Below, in pieces: positions 10,695-19,744 of a stretch of DNA of 64,000 nucleotides. Within the stretch, counting starts at the first letter, position 1. Each line of letters starts with the position of its first letter. The DNA lies in contig VIIQ02000725.1 of assembly GCA_007449985.2 (NCBI GenBank), positions 367,369 to 431,368 on the forward strand. Direction: 5' to 3'. The notes below the pieces were generated by a model. It saw nothing but the letters and a program-made list of their open reading frames with translations, did not search any database and was not told where the DNA came from. Both the position numbers and the translations under genes were made by a program. This DNA comes from Desmodesmus armatus (lineage: Eukaryota; Chlorophyta; Chlorophyceae; Sphaeropleales; Scenedesmaceae).

Positions 10695-12183
10695 ACGCGG
10701 ACGTAGCTCGGTCTGCACCGTGCACCTGCAGTGGTGATCTCGATCCACCACAAGGGTGGATGCGACTGGCTAGGGCAGCCTGGCCAAAACAGGCTAGACA
10801 CACAGGCATAGTTCCATAGCAATGTCCTTCATAATTCTCGAGAAAGCGTGAAGACTGCCAGACAAGCCTCTTTGCGATCACAGCTTCAACACGCAGTCCA
10901 GTCACCTCTGGACAGCTGTCATGCAGGACCCCTGCTGTGTGTCCTGATGTGGTAGTCCCTTGAGCTCCTGGTCTCTGCAGGCTCCTGGTCCACACGAACT
11001 TGCTGTTTTGGTGCGACCACCATCCCCACAAGCAGGCTGCATGAGATACCTCCTTGCAAGGGGGTATCGCTGGTCTTGTCCTCCTTAGCCCTGTCAGCAA
11101 CAGGCTTTGCAGTCAGCCGTGCTCGGACCTTCAAAAGCCTTGCAGGGTGCAACACTTGGTGTGCCTACTGTAGCTCGTGGCACGCAGTGCAGACATGAAG
11201 CTGCAGACGTGCAGACGTGCAGATGCTGTGTCTGCTTGCCTCTTGCAACACCCAGCATGTACTGCAGCATGTACTGCGCAGTACTGCAGCATGCTGCTGT
11301 CACTCCTGGTGCCAGCAGCAGTCAACAGCACCTGAGTCTTGAAGCATATTTTAATAGTTTCGCGGCCAACGGTGTAGGTTCTGTGTTGGAATTCTGTTGG
11401 GCGCAATTCAGGTGCCAGGGGGGCTCAGCCAGCCTTGGTGACACCATGTGACCCAGGCCAGCATATAGCTCTCTGTCTCCAATGCCAACTCTGCACCTTT
11501 CTTCTCCCTCTAGTCCCAGTTGGGCGCCATTGTCCCGCAGCCCAATAAATGCCTTTGCAGGGGTCTCTGCTGCTCACACATCCAGCCTGCTGTGCACTGC
11601 AACACATGCACGTTATACCTGTGTTCATAGTACCCTCAAATTTGCGGCTCATGACCGCCTGGATGGCATCCAGTGCCATCAAAACTACAGCTGTCGCACC
11701 AGCCTGCACACAGCTAGCACGACTGTTGGGAGTCACACCCGCCGCCCCGTCCACCACACGGCAGCTTTTAAGCCTGGCATGCCATGCCTGGCATGCGCAA
11801 GCCTGGGCACAGCTGGCAGACTCTGCAGGCATGTCAATTGGTCAGGACGCTAATGCAGCAGGACCGCCTTAGCCTGCAGGCAGTCTCAAATCCTGCCGGA
11901 AATGCTGATTGTGCAGTGCCACGTCTCTTCCTATGTGCCACATGATGCAGTGAATGCATCCTGCACACCGCGCTAGTGGAGCCCACCCAGCGGGCCTGTC
12001 AGATGATTCGATAATCGCTGCCACTTGCCAAGCAGACGCACTTGCAGGTGCAAGCAGGCCCCAAGGACTCAGCTGTACAACATGTCTGTACAGCGGCTGA
12101 CAGTAAGGACAGCACTGTGACAGTACTGTGACGGTCACAGCGTATGGCATTTGCTGAAACAGCAGCTGCTACCATGGCAGCTT

Positions 12184-12225
12184 GGCAGGCCGCCTGTGGC
12201 AAGGTCTAGCCACAGGCGGCCTGCC
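12184..12225. repeat. Perfect 17-bp inverted repeat with 8-bp loop
   Basis: Arms 12184-12200 (GGCAGGCCGCCTGTGGC) and 12209-12225 are exact reverse complements separated by AAGGTCTA. The stem is GC-rich and would form a very stable hairpin or cruciform. No U-tract follows, so a bacterial-type terminator is not implied. Confidence 0.85.
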
Positions 12226-12240
12226 AACACGAAGGTACGT

Positions 12241-12273
12241 GAACAGGACAACAGTAGTACTGTTGTCCTGTTC
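12241..12273. repeat. Perfect palindrome, 16-bp arms, 1-bp centre
   Basis: GAACAGGACAACAGTA, a single G, then the exact reverse complement. It lies 16 bp from the preceding hairpin and just before satellite array 2. Together they may be the end of a palindromic mobile element or a replication or recombination site; nothing identifies which. Confidence 0.85.
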
Positions 12274-12314
12274 AGTTCTGCGCTGGAAGCCTTGCGATCA
12301 ACAAGGACTAGCCG

Positions 12315-13973
12315 CTAGGCCACAGTGTGTAGTAGTATCTTGTACCATGCAGGGCGCTCACTCAGTGTGCAGCACGCGGTGTGCAATTGAGGCCTGGCCA
12401 GCACACTTGGCTTTCAAACAGCATGGGTGAATTACTTAGATAGAGCCGCTTGCATACTGACTGCACCCCACACCCCACCCACCAACCCGATCTTTGGTTG
12501 CTCACAGTGTTGTAGTAGTCTCTTGCGCCATGCAGAGCGCTCACTTGTGTGCAGTTGAGACCTGGCCAGAACACTTGACGTTCAAACAGCACGGATGAAT
12601 TACTCACATGCAGCCGCTTGCATACTGACTGCCAGTCTGACTGGGCCAGTGACCCCACACCCCAGCCACCAACCCTCAATGATTGTGGTCGCCCACAGCG
12701 CTGTAGCCTGAGTAGTCTCTTGCGCCATGCAGAGCTCTCACTTGTGTGCAGTTGAGGCCTGGCCAAAACACTTGACAATCAAACAGCATGGATGAATTAC
12801 TTACATGGAGCCGTTTGCATACTGACTGCACCCCACACCCCAGCCACCAATCCTCATTGTGGTCGCCCACAGCACTGTAGTAGTCTCTTGCGCCATGCAG
12901 AGCACTCACTTGTGTGCAGTTTAGGCCTGGCCAGAACACTTGGCGTTCAAACAGCACGGATGACTTACTGAGACGGAGCCGCTTGCATACTGACCGCACC
13001 CCACACCCCACACCCCACCCACCAACCCGAACTTTGGTCCGCCACAGTGTTGTAGTAGTCTCTTGCGCCATGCAGAGCGCTCACTTGTGTGCAGTTTAGG
13101 CCTGGCCAGAACACTTGCCAAGTCGGACGTTCAAACAGCACGGATGAATTACTCACATGCAGCCGCTTGCAGTCTGACTGCCAGTCTGACTGGGCCAGTG
13201 ACCCCACACCCCAGCCACCAACCCTCAATGATTGTGGTCGCCCACAGCGCTACAGCTGTAGCCTGAGTAGTCTCTTGCGCCATGCAGAGCGCTCACTTGT
13301 GTGCAGTTGAGGCCTGGCCAAAACACTTGACATTCAAACAGCATGAATCAATTACTTACATGGAGCCGTTTGCATACTGACTGCACCCCACACCCCACCG
13401 TTTGCATACTGACTGCACCCCACACCCCAGCCACCAACCCTCAATGATTGTGGTCGCCCACAGCGCTGTAGCCTGAGTAGTCTCTTGCGCCATGCAGAGC
13501 ACTCACTTGTGTGCAGTTTAGGCCTGGCCAGAACACTTGGCGTCCAAACAGCATGGATGAATTACTCAGACGGAGCCGTGGCATACTGACCGCACCCCAC
13601 ACCCCACACCCCACCCACCAACCCGAACTTTGGTCCGGCACAGTGTTGTAGTAGTCTCTTGCGCCATGCAGAGCGCTCACTTCTGTGCAGTTAAGGCCTG
13701 GCCAGAACACTTGGCGTCCAAACAGCACGGATGAATTACTCACATGCAGCCGCTTGCATACTGACCGCACCCCACACCCCACCCACCAACCCGAACTTTG
13801 GTCCGCCACAGTGTTGTAGTAGTCTCTTGCGCCATGCAGAGCGCTCACTTGTGTGCAGTTTAGGCCTGGCCAGAACACTTGATGTGCCAACAGCACGGAT
13901 GAATTACTCAGAAGGACCCGATTGGATACTGATCGCACCCCACACCCCACCCACCAACCCTCATTGTGGTCGC
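12315..13973. repeat. Satellite array 2 (about 170-215-bp units, about 9 copies)
   Basis: Nine units of the family in array 1, in the same orientation, with the core GTAGTAGTCTCTTGCGCCAT. Cores fall near 12330, 12511, 12714, 12875, 13049, 13266, 13478, 13647 and 13815. Array-specific variants (CACAGTGTTGTAG, GAACACTTGGCGT, a CCTGAGTAG insertion in some units) show it has evolved separately from array 1. Some units carry an extra CCAGTCTGACTGGGCCAGTG insert. Confidence 0.9.
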
Positions 13974-16687
13974 CTGGCGGGGATCAGCCGGTTGCTGTTG
14001 CAGCTGGCAAGCTAGCCTAAACTACCAAGCTTGTGCACGTACTGCAACTGGCAGGATATATGCTGGCCCAGCAACAGAGGCAGACCAGCACTTGAGGTTG
14101 CAGGTCCCTTGCAAGGTAGCTACTGTAGTTGCTGCGTCCGCGCAGTGCCGCCGCGTCGGCCCCCCAGGCTGAGGCCCGACCTTGCCGGACAGTGGCCAGG
14201 CAACACTGGGTCCAAATTGAGTATTGAGTCCGACTCAATGAGTCATTGATATGTTGCAGCCGCTGCGATGACTGCTGCTTGTTGTGCTGACAGGGACCGC
14301 ACGTTGGCCAAAATTGTTGCACATATGCCTTTCAGGGTCAAACCGGAGTCAGCTAGTGGCCAACTGTCAATGGTTGATCAAGAGCCACCTAGTGAAGGTT
14401 TCACTGGGTCCCTACTAGCCTAGTAGGGCGGCCCAAACTCTGGCAAAGTTGCATTGTAGCACTGTTTGTCACTGCTCATCCCAAGCCTGCAGTGCATGTT
14501 GACCGTGCGAGCTTGGCCGCCTTGCACGTCTGCACCACTGGGTTCAGTCTTGTTGTTCCACTTGTTTGCTCATCATCTGGCAGCTGCAGTGCAGCCTCTG
14601 AACTGTCGCACTGTGGCACATGTTGCGCGCTGACTCACAGACATGTAAGCTCTCTAGAGTTGCTTTGACAGTCAATGTCACATCCACACAGAAGCGCTGC
14701 TGCCGCCTTTTTCTGGTCAGCCAGCAACCCCTCGTGCATGTGCGCATCACGCACACGATGCTCTCAACAGCTCATACAATGTTCTCACACAACAGGATGG
14801 GCATCACGCAGCAGGATGTGGTTGTGTCCCGAGTACAGCAGGCCTGAACTGCGCAAGAACCCAGGGCGGGTACAGCAGCACGACCAGCGCGCTGGCGATC
14901 GTGCTGCGTATGCAGCGCACAAGGGACATGCTTTGACTATGCTCATGCATGTGCAGCATGACAGCATGACTGATGAATGGCCATGTCCTGTACCACCTTG
15001 CCGATGCTCAATGTGGCCGGCATCACCCTGACAGCAAGTGAGTAACTGCAACAGATGCTGCCATTGAAGATACGCCACTGTTACACAACGGTGTGGCTTG
15101 GCCACAAAATTTGACTTAGCCAGGTGACCCCTCAAGTATGTGGCAATCTCAGCTACACGTCCACCCAACGCCATGCCACTGCGCGTTCGACTGGAGTGCC
15201 TGCAATAGATATATAGTGTGATTGGCCTCATGTTCTGAATCAGCCAGCCACAGCGCAGCTTCATCAGCCCGCATGCTAAACCAGTCAGGGCGTGCGCTAG
15301 CTCTAAGCAGACGTGCAGTGCCACGCAGCGAGAGCAGCACTCGCGCGCGAGCGCCTAGCGCACGAGAAACAACAGGCCATGCATGCGGCTGTTGCAGGTG
15401 TCACCTGGCAGACGAAGCCTGAACCACAAACTGTGCAAGCAGCCATTGCCTGCAGGTTTGCTAGGCTGTCGACACACAGCTTGGAGCTGCCCAGACACAG
15501 CACAGCACAGCAGCGTCCTGAACTGCTCACCAGCACACAGCACAGCACTTGACACAGGACACCTCAGCATGTAGCGCCCGTCACTGCAGCACTTTCATCG
15601 CACGTCTCTGTCAAGCTGATCAAGCACAACTGTCAACCTCAGCAAGCACAGTCCCATCAACGGGCCTGGTCTGAGTAATCAGCGCAACAGCATGCCGCGC
15701 AAGCAACTCGCACAGCGCACCGCCATCATGTATGATACCAACAGCCGTGTATATCCCGCTGCACAACCTGCTCCGAAGCATTTACAGCCTGCAGTCAAGG
15801 GCAGGGCATTCCCCTGCTGACATACTAAAAAAGACCAGCAGCAACCCCAGAATGCCGCCTGTAGTCATCAGCCAGCGCGCAAGTCAGGCACACAACAGCT
15901 GTGCCAGAAGCAGCGGCATCACTGCAACAAACAGCCCAACACCTTGACTAGTCAACCATCCTTACACACTACAGTAAGGATCCCAGACGACGTCGGCGGG
16001 GAAAGACGACATCAGAACTTTTTGTTGGTTTGAACAGCACAACCCCAGGGACAAGTAGATGCACAGGTGCTCAGCACAACAGCAGCCTCCTGACACCCCT
16101 GCCCTGAAGCTACCTGTATGGTGTCTGGGTGCAGCGCAAATTTCCTTTCACTCTGCATGATGCATTGCTGCACCAACTTGACAGACTTATGACGCACCAC
16201 ATGCTCACCATCCCTCGACCTTCAAGAAACCCACAAACGATTCATTCAGGGCTGCATGTACTGACGTACAGCCAATAGATTTCCAGCACACTGTCAGCAC
16301 AGCACAGCACACAGCGCAGCGCACAGCAACACACCGACCTCGCCACCAAACAGCAGGCGGGCTATCACTTACCCAACTGCCACCAGGATGCGACCTCAGC
16401 CTCACATTAGCACTGACAAGCAGCTGACGCATCACTTTGTGGTGCACACAACCAACAGCACGCTTTCACGGCCACTGGCGCCACGCCCCGCACCCTCCAG
16501 CTGCTGCTACAACCGCAATCTTCTGTGGCGCCTTAGATTTCACTCCGCCTTGCTGGAGGGGTTGGCACTCTCGCCAGCCTTATCAACCACCAACCAACTG
16601 CTGCTGCTGTGCTCCTTGTTCTTGCTGCTGCTGGAGCTGCTTGCCGCTGCCGCATCCTAGCGCCTCTCGCCCGCTGCAATGCTCTCT
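13974..16687. other. Intergenic
   Basis: No supported protein gene. The right-hand part (16545-16590) contains a decayed partial copy of the last exon of the neighbouring minus-strand gene, listed separately. The rest has only short frames with no convincing splice structure. Confidence 0.4.
16545..16590 (-). pseudogene. Partial copy of the terminal exon of the chloroplast-protein gene
   Basis: On the minus strand the segment reads AGESANPSSKAE-stop, matching the true C-terminus GETANPSSKAE-stop at 16688-16720. Upstream of this the copy diverges. It is a tandem partial duplication about 143 bp downstream of the real stop, so it would lie in the 3-prime untranslated region or just beyond. Confidence 0.65.
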
Positions 16688-18407
16688 CTACTCGGCCTTG
16701 CTGGAGGGGTTGGCAGTCTCGCCAGCACCACCCACAGCAGCAGACGCTGCTGCCTCGACACCCTCTGGGGCAGCAGGTGCTGCCGCTGCATCCGCAGCAG
16801 CGGGAGCAGCAGCTGCCTGACCCTCAGTGCTGCTGCCGCCGTTTGCCAGTGCAGCAGCAGCCACAACACCCAGGATTGCCACACCACCACCGATCAGCAG
16901 GCCGTTGCTGGGGGCTGCAGGGGCTGCTGCTGCTGCGGAGGGGCCCTCTGCACGGCACAGCACACAGCACATGACACAGCACAGCATATCAGCAGAGAAC
17001 AGTGCGACACTTGGCAAGCCTGAATCATGTGATCAGTGACAGCAGACTCTTGCTGTTACAGCCCGAGCATCCCTGGACCCCCTCACTACTCAGCAGCTGC
17101 AACACTACTTACTACCACCCCTGCACATTGCCCGCTGACATTGTCTCTAGAATCCCCCAGCTGCCTTGCCTCTCTGGCGCAATGCACCCCTTGCAACACA
17201 CCTACGCAACACCACGGCTGTATTTGCACGGCAGCCCACTGCACGACAGCTGCCATAACCTGCTGTCAGCCGTACAGCTGTACCCTTCATTCGAACCGCA
17301 AAAACCTCTGCGCTACAGCTACCTCTGCGCTGCAACTACAGCTGCAAAACGCTGCACCGGCACCTGTACGGGTCTGCAGGCCCTTAGGAGGCTCGACAGG
17401 GGCCTGAGGCACCAACAGCTGTCATTTGAACCGCAAAACCCTGTGCACTACAGCTACAGCTGCAACTTTTACCGCACCTGTACGAGTCTGCAGGCCCTTG
17501 GGGGCTTCCACAGGTGCCTGAGGCACCAGCACAGGGGCCACTGCAGGTGCAGCCGGGGCCTCCACTGCTGCAGGCGCTGGGCGGGGTGCAGGGGCAGGGG
17601 GCTCAGCCACTGCAGGTGCCATGGGGGCAATGGGAGCCACCACCACTGGGGCCTGCTCCACCCTGGGCTTGGGGGCCTCTGCCTTCATCTGAAAGGGTGC
17701 AGGAAGAGAGTGTAGGAAGTAAGGAGGGGAGGGGTCGGAACAGGCCGCTGTGACGCGTCGGTCGCTGCTGCGTGTCAGCTGCGAGCTACCTGCAACCTGT
17801 GAGGTGAGGTTGAATGCTGGAGTGCTGTTGCTGCTGCTGAATCGTGAACAGTCACTTAGTGCGGTTCTCTGCGTACCTGTGGCACCTCTGTGAGCTCTGG
17901 CAGGGCCTCTGCCTTGCCTGTGCGCTGCTCAATGAGTGCATCGAGCTTTGACTCCAGGGCAGCGGTGTTGGAGCCCTGGGGCTGGAGTAGCCCTCAGGGA
18001 GCACAGCAAAGGAGGGTCCGGCCTGCAGGGTGACATTTCAAAGAGTGATCGGCGACATATGAGCATATGCTGGCTTGGCTTGCCTCTCCTGCTGAACTGC
18101 TGCTCCAGTCGGTTGCTGAAGGTTGCTGTGAGGGGTTCCTGTCTGGGGGCCATCTGCCTCCAAAATGCGTTCAATAAGGTTCATAAGACGTAGAAGGGCA
18201 GATGCGACCACTACAGGCCCCAGCAAGCCCCTCGTCGTTGTGTCAGCTGCCAAGATGCAAGTCGGACTTACTCACCAGCAGCAACGAAGCCCCAGCCACA
18301 GCAGCAACGAAGTTCACCGTCTTAAAGGCATTTACACGAACACAGCGCTTTGCAGCAGCAGGAGCGCTGCCACGAGCCACGCGGGGGGAAGAGCGTGCAA
18401 GCATCAT
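16688..18407 (-). CDS. Putative chloroplast-targeted Ala/Pro-rich single-pass membrane protein
   Basis: Model: complement(join(16688..16947,17478..17688,17877..17975,18276..18407)), 233 residues. Exon 1 (44 residues, MMLARSSPRVARGSAPAAAK...) is Arg/Ser/Ala-rich without acidic residues, typical of an algal chloroplast transit peptide. Exon 2 is a short charged segment (AALESKLDALIEQRTGKAEA). Exon 3 is Pro/Ala-rich (APRPAPAAVEAPAAPAVAP). The last exon holds one hydrophobic stretch, GLLIGGGVAILGVVAAAALA, about residues 160-180, then an Ala-rich tail ending NPSSKAE. Phases are 0,0,1. A thylakoid or envelope tail-anchored structural protein is plausible; I do not recognise the family. The exon 3-to-4 junction is the least certain part because a second copy of the exon 3 end lies in between at 17364-17418. 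Confidence 0.7.
17364..17418 (-). repeat. Tandem duplicate of the end of exon 3 in the chloroplast-protein gene
   Basis: This segment reads LVPQAPVEPPKGLQTRT with a splice donor after ACAG, against VLVPQAPVEAPKGLQTRT at the end of exon 3. About 70 bp of downstream intron (GGTTCRAATGA and neighbours) is duplicated with it, giving a unit of about 130 bp. Direct splicing of exon 3 (ending 17478) to the last exon is in phase. Including this copy needs an alternative donor (GCG/GTAAAA) in exon 3. It could be an alternative cassette exon or a decaying duplicate. Confidence 0.6.
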
Positions 18408-19744
18408 GTTTGCTCAAGACAAGGTGAGGCGCGGGGCGTGGGTAAAATATGTTCGAGATGAAAGAATTGAGACCCTCAGTAGCGGGGAAGACATGAGATG
18501 AAGATGCCACCATCTCCAAAACCTTGGGTGGGTTACAGTTGCGAGTTGGAGGCAGATGCTGGAGCAGCGGAGGCTTCAGTGTGAAGTCACCATGTTCAAA
18601 GGGTGCAGAATCGTTAAAAATGGCCTGGGCCAGCCCCACCCAGCCTAGCCTAGCACATATGGACCCGCACCTAGCCCAGCTGACAGCCCCGGCACTTCAA
18701 GACTGCTCCTGCTAACAGGGCATGCCGGGCCATGATGCAGGAGCTGCTGCCACCTTCCCTACGACAACTCTGGAACGAGCAGCAGAAACAATCTTCTGTG
18801 CCACCCAATCAAATGCATATACACTACACACAGGCATGTGCACCTCCACAACAGACATAGCATTTCAACGTTGCTGTCTTCGGGAGGAGGGCTGCCATCC
18901 AGAAAGGAATTCAGACAGCTCTGCCCAAGCTGGGCATAACGAAACGCGCTGAGAACCTGACGATGCACTTGACCCTCACAAGGCCCCACGAATCGCACAT
19001 GCAGGCTGAATCAACATAGAAGATGGCACTGCATGGCATTTCCAGGGCCAGCAAACATGCACATGCACGCCGGCAGGGCCTACATGCCCTGCGCGTTGCA
19101 TGCCTGGCTGGATAACACTCAGCCTAGGAGCAAAACATCAATAGACACCGACCAGCCACGAAAGCATGGTGTCCTGCAGGCACACAGGTGGCTCCTGCCA
19201 CGCAGCAGGACACTCATACTGCTTATGGTACTGCCGGCAGCCGCCGTTGCTGCCAACACCTGCTGATTGCTGCTGGAACGTCCCTTTTGCTCAGCAGCAC
19301 TGTCACTGTGACAAACTGCAAACGCAAGCCCCCTAGCAACAACCAGCACGCATTGCTGCGGCCTCGGGGTACTGCCTGCCTCAGCGCACGCAAGTCCAAG
19401 TGACATATAGATACTGGCGTAGCTATGTCACTGCTGACTGACACTGGAGCCTCTTGAGCTGCTGCCAGAAATGGCCGTCTCACTTGCGACCTCAGCTGTA
19501 CGTGTAAAAACTTTTGGGACTGCCAGCCGAAACTGCTGTAACACAGCTACTGCCACTGGTGCTGCTCCCAGAGCAAGATCTGATCCACCAGCCGCCCTCA
19601 AGCTGGAAATAGCTCGAGGATCGGAAGCAACTGCAACCACAGCATCCCCGCCCGTCCTCACGGCCAGTACGACCGCCAGAGTTGCTACTGCTGTCCCTGC
19701 TTCGCTGCAGATGCAAGGCCTGCCGCTGAATTACACACCAGCAG
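18408..19744. other. Intergenic between the chloroplast-protein gene and RPB4
   Basis: No supported gene on either strand. The left end is the 5-prime flank of the chloroplast-protein gene and the right end the 3-prime flank of RPB4. Confidence 0.4.

Larger units (their letters stand above)
10379..12183. other. Intergenic between Tyr-rich copy 2 and satellite array 2
   Basis: Apart from the copy 2 promoter blocks near its left end, I see no supported gene, RNA or mobile element. The right end (about 12060-12150) is rich in short CTGTAC/GTACAG and CTGTGAC/GTCACAG inverted pairs that lead into the perfect palindromes. Confidence 0.4.
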
